Below, piece by piece: positions 52,492-63,064 of a stretch of 64,000 bases of DNA. The notes beneath the pieces were generated by a model. The model made no database searches. It had not been told where the DNA came from and saw nothing but the letters and a program-made list of their open reading frames with translations. The stretch comes from Azolla caroliniana (taxonomy: Eukaryota > Polypodiophyta), in contig JBHGNT010000005.1 in the NCBI GenBank assembly GCA_043228905.1, positions 2,108,001-2,172,000 of the forward strand, written 5' to 3'. A program made the position numbers and the translations under genes. Each line of letters begins with the position of its first letter. Position 1 is the first letter of the stretch.

Positions 52492-53344
52492 CCGGGCTAG
52501 AGACTTCGACGGTCAGCATCGGATCCAATGTAAGACCAAGATATTGACGGTGGCGGCAGGAGAACGGAACCCGGAAATGCGAAGTGATAGACGGACCCAG
52601 ACAAGAATTGGGCGAAGCGGACTTCCGGATAACCGATCTGGAAGGGAGGAAGAAGCACTGCTACGGGAAGGCCGGAACACGGAACATCAGTACTACGGGA
52701 GAGGGTGTGGAGAGGGCCACCCTCTCGACATGCGGAGAAAGATGACCCAAGAAGAGGGTCGGGAAGACGAGTAACCCAAGGAGGATCCTTCACACCGGAT
52801 CTAGAGACTTCGGCAGTCGGCAGCAGAGCCGGCATAAGACCAAGAGACTAACAGTGGCGGCGAGGAGACGAGGGCAAAGGCAATGGAAGACCGGTGCTAT
52901 GGGATCCTCACACCAATCCAAACACACTGGCAGTTCAAACCGACGTGGCAACGTGAGCCTGAGTGTGAAGGATGGTGGCGGTAGGAAACGGGAACCGGCT
53001 ACGGCGATAGTGCGGATGGGCGATCCTACGGCAATCCTCACACCGATCCGGAGACACTGACAGTTCAAGTCGACGTGGCAACGTGAGACCGAGTGAGAAG
53101 GATGGTGGTGGCAGGTGAACGGGATCAAGGAAAAGGGACGACAATCGGCCCCTAACCGAAATCGGATCGGAAGACAACACGGAAGAAAGAAAGACCGGTC
53201 CCATGGGATCCTCACACCAATCCGGAGACACCGGCAGTTCAAGTCAACGTGGCAAGGTGAGACTGAGTGAGAAGGATGGTGGCGGCAGGAAACGGGAACC
53301 GGTGATGCGGGAAGAGCGGACCGGGAGCCGACAAGGCCGGAGTT
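52492..53344 (+). pseudogene. C-family gag tail fragment with tandem repeats
   Basis: GGCATAAGACCAAGAGAC followed by GTGGCGGCGAGGAG at about 52831 resembles the repeated tail of C2 Gag (QHKTRETTGGSEE). Three diverged units at about 52905, 53033 and 53207 share ATCCTCACACC.ATCC, CAGTTCAA and GACGTGGCAACGTGAG. A related unit is in C1 near 38950-38995. There is no open coding frame of note. It may be a distant part of C1 or a third C copy in which E inserted. Confidence 0.55.
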
Positions 53345-53524
53345 GACGAGGGTCGAACCCTTACTAGTCGATTCCCTCCCTACTGAATGCATGCTACTTA
53401 GGATTTCGCCTCAGGTGACTTGTACCTACCTACGGACTATACAACAAAACTTGTGCCCACGTGTAAGGTCCGATTTACGCACGTTATACTCGGTTTCCGC
53501 CTAGGGACGGTTTTCTCCACGACA
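53345..53524 (-). repeat. F 3' LTR, truncated
   Basis: In minus sense starts TGTCGTGGAGAAAACCG (one base off the family TGTCGTGAAG) and is traceable for about 180 bp before merging with C-type sequence. The left edge is approximate. Confidence 0.65.
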
Positions 53525-53561
53525 TCCGCCCCCATCTAACTGCGCATCCACTGGTATGCGC
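53525..53561 (-). promoter_or_regulatory. Polypurine tract and pre-PPT hairpin (F)
   Basis: GCGCAT..ATGCGC (53561-53542, minus) with loop ACCAGTGG, then a G-rich tract AGTTAGATGGGGGCGGA. Confidence 0.68.
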
Positions 53562-53598
53562 CAAAATGAGACTCCTGCCTAAGAAGACTGGCCCACAC

Positions 53599-56500
53599 TT
53601 ATCCTTCGTCTTTTGGATCGGCATTCGTCTCGAGCCGGTCGTTGTCGCTATCCAGGTCGCCCGGGTCCAGTTCAGCCTCGTGCCGCTTTTTGAAGGCTTT
53701 GATCCTTTTCCCCGCCACCGGTACCACCATCCTTGTCCCGTCGAGCTCTGCGAGATGGTAGGTCCCATTGTTGTTGGCGCTCGTCACCGCATAAGGCCCA
53801 AACCACCTTCTTGCAAACCTCTGCGTTGCCCAATGCTGGTTGTCGAGGCTACTGTTATACAATAGAACCCAATCGCCTTCCTCGATCTTTTCCAGCCTCA
53901 GTCGGTGAGTCCGGTCGAACCATCCTTTGTTCTTTACCCTCGCCACCCATAGCTTTTGCGCGGCTTGTTCCACGTCCTCCGGTCTTCGTTCCAACTGCTG
54001 AATCCGCGCCACTAACAACTCCTCCTGGCTCATCTCGTTGTTCCAACCCACCGTGGCCCACGAGGAGATTGTCTGCTCCGTTGGCATGATTGGCTTCTGT
54101 CCGTACATTAGCTCTGCCGACATGAACCCGGTTACCAAACTGTGCGTGGTTCAGTCCGCCCACAACGCATAGGGTAGGAGCCGCGGCCAGTTCCCGACTT
54201 GGCCTCCACACGCCCGTACTAACGTTTTGACGACCGGCCTATGTCTGCGCTCCACCTTCCCGTTGGCCTCCGCATTGTACGCCGTGGTGAGTGAGAGTTT
54301 AATTCCTAGCCATCCAAACAGCTCTTCCGCCTCTTGCGTGTCCAAATCCCCGCGGTCGGCCACGATCTTCCCTACGCACCCGTACTGACATACCACTTCT
54401 TCGATAAGAAATCGGCACACGGCCGCGGTCGTTTTGCTCTGCAACGCTCAACCTTCCACCTGGTTCGTCAGGTCCTCTCGAGCCAGCACCAGATATCGCA
54501 TTTGCCCTACCCCCATCGGCACCGTCACCAGATCCACCATCCATTTGAAGTGGACGGTCGGAGGGTAGGTCGGGTGGAGGTCGTCCTGATGTCGGACTAT
54601 GGAGTGCACCTGACAGCTTTCGCAAGTTGTCATGAACCGATGCATGTCCCGGTATAGTCCCGGCCACCAGTACTTCCTCTTCAGCTTCTTGAATGTGGCC
54701 CACGTCCCGCGGTGTCCGGCCCAGGGACTCTCGTGGTACGCCGTCAACAATTCTTCCTATTCCTCTTTCTTCGCCACCGCTCGGAGCGGGATGCCGTCTC
54801 TCTTCTTCGGGTGCTTCCATATGCTCCTGTCCCGTAGAAAGAATCGGTATGCTTTCTTCCGAATCCGGTTGGCCTCTTCCTTCGTCCATGCCACGTCCGG
54901 TGTCATTGCCTTCAGGAATCCGTCGATCTGGAGCCACTCCCCATCGTACTTGCTCTCGTTGAATTCGTTAAGCGCCGGAGTACTCCCCTTTCTTGTTGTT
55001 ACATTGGCTGACCTGAAGAAATCCTCCCCGACTTCCTCGTTATCCGAAACCATGTTGTCCTCATCACTGAATCACGCCCTTGAAAGCATATCGACCATGG
55101 CGTTATCTTTCCTGGAGATGTGTCGTATCTCCGGGTTCAGGGATTTGATGTACGCGATCCACCTGAACATTGCCAGGTCTGCAGTCGCGCATCCGGAGAC
55201 CATACCTAGAATCGGTAGGCAGTCTGTCTCGATGATCACTTCCGTCCCGATCAGATAGTCCTTGTCGGCCTTGATTGCTGAAACGATACCCCACAGCTCG
55301 CGCTTAACTTGGGCGTATCCTCGCTGCCACTCGCTCAATACCTTCGCCCCGAACCGGATTGGGAACCGTACGTTGTCCTTGTCCTCCTGACAGATCACCC
55401 ACCCGATCCCGGTCGGGCTCGTGTCCACCATCACATAGATGGGGACTTCCTTGCCGTAAACCGCTTTCCGGAGAGCCGGTGCCACAGCAAGCGCCTCCTT
55501 CAGCCTCCGGACCGACTCCGTGTGCTCCTTTCTCCACTCGAACCAACGCCCTATCTTCAATAGCCCGTAGAGCGGTTCCGCGACATGTGCTTAGTGCGGA
55601 ATCCAGATGTGGTAGAACGCGCACGCCCCCAAGAATCTACAGACCTCGGTAACTGACCCACAGTCGTCCTTCATCGCGAAGATGGCTTCTACCTTCGCCA
55701 AGGACGGTTTCCAGGCATAGGGCCCGCACATGTGTCCGACTACCAGGATCTCCGACTGTCCGAAGGCTGATTTTTCTCCGAAGAAGGTGAGTCGCGCGCT
55801 CTTGAGTCTTTGTAGCACCTTCTCGCAGTGACGGATGTGATCCGTCACGAACCTCCGACAACTGTCGGGCCCGACAGACTCATCCTTGTCCTCCACCAGA
55901 CATCCTTTGATCAGTACATCATCCAGAAACGGCATGGTGATGTTCGGGATGCAGTCCCTCAACACCTTGTTCATCACATTCACCATGTGCGTTACCGAGT
56001 TCGTTCCTCCTTGCGGTAGGGTACACATCCAAACTAGGCCGAGAGGAGTCTGCATTGTCGTGACATCCCTGCTCTCTACGGCTAGTTGGAACTTATCGTA
56101 CCCTGAGTACAAATCCCCGACCGAGTAGATTGACCTCCCTGCGAAGGCCTCCGCAAACTCATCGATGGTCGGTCCAATACCTGCGTTTCGAATGGTCACC
56201 TTGTTGACCAGCTGCAGGTCTTGTATGAAGCGCAGTGTGCCGTTCTTCTTTGGCACGGTAAACCGCCGATTCGAATATGGGGCACCCGACGGTTCGAGGA
56301 TGCCCATCTTCACCTTCTGTTTTAGCAGCTCCATCAGCTTCGGGATGTGAGCTCTGGGTACCGGAACCGGCTTGAGAATCCACGGCACATGCAGTACAGT
56401 GAAGATCACCATTGGTTCCACAACCTTCGGGTCTACGCACCCGATCTCCTCCGGTGAGAATGCAAAAGCCTTCCCGTGCCTCCCGAGCATTCTTTGAAAC

Positions 56501-57084
56501 CGGTCCTCTTCCGCCGGCAATAGGAAACCACCCCCACCGATCTTGAGCCCCCGTAGCATTATGTCGGTGAACGTGTATCCTATGCTGGCTGGATCTCGTA
56601 GAGTTGGGTCCGACGCGACCCCCTTTATCCGTAACTCGCTGCCCTCCGAAAAGGGTGCCGCGACTGGCCTCACCTTCCAGTCCACAGTCTTGTACTTCAT
56701 ATCCACTCGGACCGTCCAATCCGACTCGAGTCCACTACCGAAGTCAACGATGACTTCGTACATCTTTTCCGAACATACCGGAATCGTCCGGTCCGCATTA
56801 AGGCCTTCTCCAAACACCTCCTGTAACTTCCCCAAGGTGTCGTCGAAAGAGACCACCTCCACGGCTCCGCCGATTTCCTCTTTAGGCCCGAGGACTCCGC
56901 ATGCTCGGAGTCGCTCCTCCGCCCGTTTCTTTTCCTGGCCAACTACACCGGCTACCATACAACCACTGCTATCAGAAAACCAAAATTTCCTACCTATGGT
57001 ACAGGTCTTTTCGCCTATAGTACATCTGTGGGGTTTTTCTGGGGTGTCTGAACTATCGTGGCTCCACGCCTTGATAGCCCTCTC
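53599..57084 (-). pseudogene. F pol: one reading frame with five nonsense codons
   Basis: All pieces (56958-55591, 55560-55072, 55053-54757, 54750-54448, 54444-54151, 54138-53599) lie in one frame, so the pol is full length apart from point stops. It has RT (FLDDVLIKG), RNase H (VMVDTSPTGIGW), the integrase finger (HESPWAGHRGTW, CESC), MVDLVTVP, VADRGDLD, NGKVERR and RRWFGPYAV. Stops replace Tyr (PH*AHV, C to A), Arg (SRA*FSD), Gln (KEE*EELL), Arg (EG*ALQ) and Arg (AD*TTHS); four of the five are C-to-T. The conserved ATG (MVAGVVG) is at 56958, and the frame is open upstream to the slip site. Confidence 0.92.
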
Positions 57085-57090
57085 TAAAAA
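57028..57090 (-). promoter_or_regulatory. -1 frameshift pseudoknot, F version
   Basis: Minus TTTTTAG is at 57090-57084. Stem 1 GGGCTA (57080-57075) pairs with TAGTTC (57055-57050), with two G-U pairs. Stem 2 GTGGAG (57067-57062) pairs with CCCCAC (57033-57028) except for one A-C mismatch. The closing stem 1 pair is A-U instead of the G-C of A and D1. Confidence 0.68.
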
Positions 57091-59209
57091 TCCCCTCGGT
57101 TTTCGGCACCGAGGGTCTCGCGGTTACAGTCATGGTTTGGTCGCACTGTCAGGAACTGGACCGAGTGACGCCCATCCTGGCTCTTGACTCGTGCATATGC
57201 CGAACCGTTATCCAGCACCTTTGTCTCCATGCGCGCCGCCGTGATGTACGGTTCTCCGAGTATCACCGGATGCGAGGACGTCTCCTGCACAAAGAAGTGT
57301 TGGTCGATCGCGACGTCGCCGATTTGCACTCGTACATTCGGGCAGGCTCTGTGTAGCTCTTTTGTGGCACGCGCTGCTGCCCGTATCTTCCACCCGTGCT
57401 TGGTGTTGATCGGCCACTTTCCCTTCTTGTAGAAGTCCATGGACATCAGGTTGATCTCTCCGAACCGTGGTCTACCAACGCTACCACCGGCTCCTGAACG
57501 TCCCCGATCCAAACAGGGGTTTCCGTAGTGGCCCTAGCCCAATGTAGCCTCGAGTAGTGGCTTTCCGCCAAATCGTCCTCCAGGGCCATGTCTTCTAGGT
57601 GCGTCGTTCGCACCTCCACTGGCTTCTCCGGCTCCGGCTTCGTTGAGAGCCTTTTCCGCTTCACCAAGTCTACAATGGAGTCGTGGAACTCCTTAGCGAT
57701 ACCGAGCACTTCCCTCAACGACAGCTCCACTTTGTTGTCCAGGATTCGTTCCTCCAAGACCTTTCGTAGGTCCCTGGTCCTTTCGATCTTCGTGCTCAAC
57801 CGATAACCGGCCTTCCTGCCCTTGTCTAGTGTGCCGGATGCACCCACATCACTCTGCTTCAGCCCGAACCGGGTCTCATACCATTGCGAGGGTCCGGCCC
57901 CCCCAGTCTTTCCCGCTCGCTTGTCTTTCACCAGAACCTCGTAGTTATGGCACGTGGCTTCCACGAAGCCCGTCTTCTCTTCAACCGCGTCACCCCACTC
58001 GGTTACCTCCCGGACCCGTCTTTCCGCGCAGTCCGCTTCCGCTTTCCTCAGCCGTACGCCGACGAGGCCTTCCAACACCAACGGCCAAAATCCGGCTTCC
58101 TTCATCTTCCGGTCTTCATCGCTTCCAACCCGGATTCCAGCCGACGTCGAGTAGTGGACGATCTCCGCGTGGCGAGCCGCTGCTTCTTCCATCAGCCGTT
58201 TCATACCCCCTTGTTTGACATTCAGATCCAAGGCCCTCCGGGTCTCGCTAGCGTGCACCCGACCGTTCCATAGGTACACCACCTTAGCTCTTATCGCTTT
58301 GGCGAAGTCCCCGCAGTCCTTTCGGGCGTGGCTGACCGCGTCACACCACAAGCACTGGTTCCCAGCCGGAGGCCTTCGGTCACGGACTTGTTCGCCACCG
58401 TCCCTCCGTGCTTGCACGATCTTGAGGTCCCTCACTATCTGAGTCAGCTCCTCCAAAGCCACTCCTCCAGACGAGCCTTTGACCATGCCGGTCGAAGTCG
58501 AGCTGATCTCGAGCCCGTCTTGGGTCTCTTCCCTTCGCGCCAGTGGGGGTACCTCGACCTTCCTTGTCACAACATAACCCGCCCCCGTCGAGCCTTTATC
58601 GACCCACTCACGTTGTTTATGAAAGCGGCCACAAACTCTCTTTACCATGGCCCAGTCGGTTGTTAGGCTGTCATTGGTCTCCAGCAGGAAGCCCACTTGC
58701 TCCCGGTCCCTTGCGTCCACCGATTTAACGAACAATAGGACACGACTCGTGTCCAGCACGGTCCGGTCCAACGCCAAAGGTCTTGCAAAGAGTTCTTCAA
58801 ACTCCCGAAGGAGCACCGACGCGTTTCTCCCCTTTTCAGGGTTCTCCACCCATTCCATGAAGTCCCGCTTCGACAGCCGGAGCACGTCATCAAGCCCATA
58901 TTTTTCAAGGAGCCGACCTTTAAACTCTTCCCAAGTCCGACTCTCAGATCGTACCTCGAGCACCTTCGTGTGGATGCCCGGCATCGCCACCCGAGCGAAT
59001 CCGGCCAGTCGCCTATCCTCCGGGATGTCCCTCATCACCATTTCGGCTCAATAGGCCTCCAAATAGCTCGTGGCGTCCTTCCCACCGAACCGGCCTATCA
59101 TGCCCACGGCCGCTTCAATAGCCCTATCGAGCGCGCCTGTGTCTTCGCGCGCACTCACTATCCGATCCACAGCCGAAGCCATGGCTTCTGCAAGATCCGA
59201 CCCTCTCAT
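57084..59209 (-). pseudogene. F Gag-protease, one stop and one frameshift
   Basis: ATG at 59209-59207 (MRGSDLAEAMASAVDRIV). TGA near 59044 (EAY*AEM) interrupts the frame. Gag continues 59041-57446 with a zinc knuckle reading CLWCDAVSHARKDC near 58340. A 2-bp GA duplication at the protease active site (VDHGSE then RST) shifts the frame, and the rest lies in 57512-57084 (INLMSMDFYKKGKWPIN). Otherwise close to A and D1. Confidence 0.9.
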
Positions 59210-59231
59210 CTTTCTATTCTTCTGCCGCCTG

Positions 59232-59249
59232 TTCCCGTCGGGTTCACCA
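59232..59249 (-). promoter_or_regulatory. Primer-binding site, tRNA-Trp type (F)
   Basis: TGGTGAACCCGACGGGAA in minus sense, one base different from the family site. Confidence 0.72.
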
Positions 59250-59255
59250 AATATG

Positions 59256-59761
59256 TCGCATTGTTACGCGCGTGCATGGAGAACGAGGCGGGACCACCGG
59301 GGCCTTGGACCGATAAATAACCAAATGAAGGGAGGGGAAGGACTCTTACGATGTAATTCACACGCGCACAGACCCACAGAATCACAGGAATTGCAATTAG
59401 CTACAGAACGCCAGATGGAGATAGAACGAATGTTTATGTATGTATATATATATATGAATGAAGGTGTTACAACCGGCAAGCCGACGAGTGATGGGCATCG
59501 ACGCCTACGCACACACACACACACACAAAACAAGAGATGGAGACTCTGCCGGTAGCACTCAGGCGTCCCGCGGAGCAGAGTCAGCCTCCCAAAACCTACA
59601 CAGAACGATGAAAGGGGCGACGGAGGAGAGGAGAGGAGAAAGGCTTGGTCCCTGTCCAGCAGCACTTCGTCCTCTACTAGAACGCGATACAATTCCCATA
59701 CCTCTCCCTCTCTTTTATAGCCAAAGGAGAGAGGCCGTTACCATCCGTCATATCATGTTTA
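59256..59761 (-). repeat. F 5' LTR, U5-side part, cut by copia G
   Basis: Plus start TGTCGCATTG; U5 block at 59286-59311; TATAAAAG in minus sense (59719-59712). An AC run near 59512-59527 lies inside. The LTR stops at 59761 where copia element G begins; the rest should lie beyond G, outside the window. Confidence 0.8.
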
Positions 59762-60431
59762 TGTTGGGAGACAGGTCCCCTCCGGATGGGAAGTGAGGAG
59801 AACAGTGCCGAAACCGGATGTGGAGTACCCGGCTACGAAAGACCCGGTGAGAACTTGACGAGGAGTACCCAGCTACGGAAGACCCGGTGAGAACCGGACG
59901 AGGAGTACCCGGCTACGGAAGACCCAGTGAGAACCGGACGAGGAGTACCCAGCTACGGAAGACCCGGTGAGAAGTGCTCACCGGATGAAGGGACATATTT
60001 GCAAATATGTTTTCTGAGGGTCCATCGGGGCTATATTTGTAAATAGCCGAAAAGTCATATTAGTATAAATATGACTTAGGGCAAGTGTAATGTGTTGTTG
60101 TCATTTCTTGTTGGTGCAAGATTTGAGAGCGTAACAACGTACAAAGAGAGATAGAGAGGAAGAGGTCGTTGCCTCTGTTTGTAACCGCCGCCTGTGGCGA
60201 AGATAGAAAGCTCGAGGTTGTTGCCTTGGTGCTTTACTATTGTATATTGTAACATAGTGATAGTTTGCAGCCTGTGGGCTGCCGTGGTTTTCCCTAGTTT
60301 GGGTTTTCCACATAAACATCCTGTGTACTCTTCTCTCCATTGTGTCGTGCATTCATTCCCGTTTTCTGTGTGTGATTCTAAGCCTCGGTTGTGGCCGAGC
60401 GTAGTTCATCGTGAACGTGTAGTTCGTGTCA
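59762..60431 (+). repeat. Ty1/copia element G 5' LTR (670 bp)
   Basis: Starts TGTTGGGAGACAGG and ends TTCGTGTCA, followed two bases later by an initiator-Met PBS. The 5-bp left flank is GTTTA. Four 40-bp tandem repeats lie in its 5' part. The 3' LTR is outside the window. Confidence 0.82.
59822..59974 (+). repeat. Four 40-bp tandem repeats in G LTR U3
   Basis: GGAGTACCC starts at 59822, 59862, 59902 and 59942. Units read GGAGTACCC(G/A)GCTACG then AAGACCC(G/A)GTGAGAA, with few differences. The last unit is partial. Confidence 0.95.
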
Positions 60432-60433
60432 AG

Positions 60434-60450
60434 TGGTATCAGAGTGAGAC
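60434..60450 (+). promoter_or_regulatory. Primer-binding site, initiator tRNA-Met (G)
   Basis: TGGTATCAGAGTGAGAC; the first 11 bases match the standard plant initiator-Met site used by copia elements. Confidence 0.85.
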
Positions 60451-60461
60451 GACACAGACAA

Positions 60462-62346
60462 TGGATGATTCATTGGGAGGCATGTTCAAGCTCACCGGCT
60501 CCAACTATTCAGTGTGGAAGTCAAAGATGAGGGACATGCTCATGGTTAAAGATCTTTGGTTGCCGGTTCAGTTCGGGGACAATAGGCCAGACAAAATCGA
60601 CGCCACGATATGGAAGGTGATGCACATGAAGACAACGGCGTACATACGGTGCTTCATCGACATGAGCCTATACAACAACTTCAATGAAGAGAGCAAGGCT
60701 CATGAGCTTTGGGAGAAGATCGGCATTATGTTTCAGAACAAAAATGTTGTTAACTAGGTTTCGGTATTCCGGAAGCTAGTAAGACTCCGGTACCAAGATG
60801 GCTCCATCATGGTGGAGCACATGAATGCCTTCCAGGGGCTGATCCACCAGGCAACATCATTGGAAGTACCTCTTGTCGATGAGGTACTAGCATTACTCCT
60901 GCACTACTACTCCCAGATAGCTGGGAGACGTTGGTTGTCACTTTGGGCAACGCCGGGCCGGAAGGGAAACGGTTATCCCTAGCAAGAGTGAAGTTGAGCT
61001 TGCTAGATGAGGAGGCGCGTCAGAAAGATAAGGATACGAGCTCCGACTCCAAAGTGCTCCTTACCGAATCGGAACGCGGAAGTCATAGAAACTGTAGTCC
61101 CCAGAACCGGGAAAAGTCGGGGACACGGTCAAAGTCAAGGGGGAGGCCTACTTGCTTCTATTGCGGCAAGCCGGGACACTTCTAGAAGAACTGTCGGCAT
61201 TTCCGTAACGACAAGGAAACCGACGGTACCAATTCGAAGCGGACACCGGACCAGAACGGTAAAGACCGGAGGGGAACGGACCGGAAGCGAACGACGGCAA
61301 TCGCGGTAAGTGAAGAAGAGTTGATGCTCATCACCGAGGAGAGTGAGCTAAACCTTGCCGGCGACGAGATGACCTGGGTGGTCGACTCCGGAGTGTCGTT
61401 CCACCTTACCCCGGACCGGAAATGCTTCTCATCCTACTCAGCCGGTAATCACGGCCGTGTCCGGATGGGGAATGAAGGTACATGCCGAATTGTCGGCATA
61501 AGAGACGTGTGGCTGACAACACCACCCGAATGCAAGATGCTGCTGAAGGATGTCTGACACGTTCCGGAGGTTCGTCTGAACCTCATATCAGTCGGTCGGC
61601 TAGATGATGAAGGCTACACGGGTATGATTGTCGCTCGGGCCCGGAAGGTCAACACTTCCGGTGAGTTGTGGCACAAAAGGCTGTGTCACATGAGCGAGAA
61701 GGGGATGAAGAGGCTTGCAGACGACAACCTCATTCTAGTGAAGAATGTGCACTGATTGTCTGGCCAGTAAGCAAAAACGAACCTCCTTCCGACCAAGGCC
61801 ACCGATGAGACGTAATGCACCACTGGAGTTGGTGCATTTTGATGTGTGTCAAGTGGACACGAAGTCACATGCAGGATCGCAGTACTTCGTGACATTCATA
61901 GATGACCACAGCCGGAAGTTGTGGGCCACACCGTTGAAGACGAAGGATCAGGTGCTATCCGTCTTCAAAGAGCTCCACACGAGAGTGGAAAGAGAAACCG
62001 GCCGGAAGCTGAAGGCAGTTTGAGCAGATAACGGAGGAGAATACCGGGGGCAGTTCGAGGAGTACTGTTGCTCGAAGGGAATCCGGCTCGAATTTACCGT
62101 GCCGAAGATGCCGGAACTAAACGGGTTGGCCGAGAGGATGAACCAGACCATAATGGAGAGGGTCTGGGGTATGCTCGGGCATGCAAAATTACCCAAGAAG
62201 TTTTGGGTTGAGGCACTGTCGACGGCGACATATGTGATAAATAGATCACCCTCAGTACCCTTGGACGAAGACACGCCACAGAGAGTATGGACCGGTAAGG
62301 AAGTGTCCTACCGGCATCTGAAGGTGTTCGGGTATCTCGTGTACGT
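60462..62346 (+). pseudogene. Ty1/copia gag-protease-integrase of G, cut by D2
   Basis: ATG at 60462 starts a UBN2-type Gag (MFKLTGSNYSVWKSKMRDML). A TAG near 60755 and frame changes follow. The CCHC knuckle CFYCGKPGHF.KNC is at 61151-61192 with a stop in it. The protease WVVDSGVSFHLTP is near 61376-61414. The integrase pre-domain is GELWHKRLCHMSEKGMKRL then CTDCLASKQK. The core reads HFDVCQVDT, FIDDHSRKLW, and ADNGGEY preceded by a TGA in place of Arg. It continues to LNGLAERMNQTIMERVWGML and KVFGYLVYV, then stops at element D2. RT and RNase H are not in the window. The protease-integrase spacer is shorter than usual, suggesting a deletion. Confidence 0.9.
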
Positions 62347-62991
62347 TGTCGAGGTATTCCTCGCGGATGCGTGGAATGAGGCGGGACCTCGGGGGTCCTG
62401 TACCGAAGAGCAAGAGAGAAAGGAGAAGAGACCCACTACGTGCGAGAGTAGATTCATAGGGACACGGCCCTTCGACACAAAGACGCGAGTGGGATAGCGA
62501 CACAGAGAGACATGAATGTATGTATGTATTAACAAAGACAAACAACAAAACACGAAGTTGGTTACAACCGAACAGGCCGGCGAACAGATGCCGATACCTG
62601 TTCGTAAACGGACAGAAAGGAAGGAGTAGGTTGGAGGTGCTGCCGGAAGCACTCGGGCATTCCTCAGAGCAGCGCGAGCCTCCCGAACCCTGCACAGAAG
62701 GAAGCTATGGAGTTTGCGAACCAAAAAGAGAGAGAGAGAAGCCTTCGCACACAAACCGACAGCACTTCGTCCTCGACTCTCCGCGATCCCCTTCCCCCTC
62801 CTCGTCTCCCTCCTCTTATAGGCAAGGAAGGAGCCGTTTCCTATTAACTTCCTACCTACCGAATCTACCTACCTAGGATCTTCTATGTCCCTCATTCTCC
62901 CTTATGTACAACGTAAGGCGTACGTGCATGAAGAGTCGGTTCCTATGCTCCAGCGCACCGATTCCGATCGTGGACGGTTTTCTTCACGACA
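62347..62991 (-). repeat. D2 3' LTR (645 bp)
   Basis: Plus ends TGTCGAGGTATTCC and CTTCACGACA. It is closely similar to the D1 LTR, with length differences. The left flank ACGT belongs to copia G (TACGT). Confidence 0.9.
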
Positions 62992-63028
62992 TCCGCCCCC
63001 ACCTAACCGCGCATCCACCGGCATGCGC
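62992..63028 (-). promoter_or_regulatory. Polypurine tract and pre-PPT hairpin (D2)
   Basis: In minus sense GCGCAT..ATGCGC (63028-63009) and the GGTTAGGTGGGGGCGGA tract, as in A and D1. Confidence 0.72.
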
Positions 63029-63064
63029 CAAATTGAGTTGGGACGGAGAAAACCGGTCCAACCT

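Noticed and set aside
59822-59974. CRISPR-like array
   Set aside because: The repeats are contiguous 40-bp units without spacers, inside a plant retrotransposon LTR.
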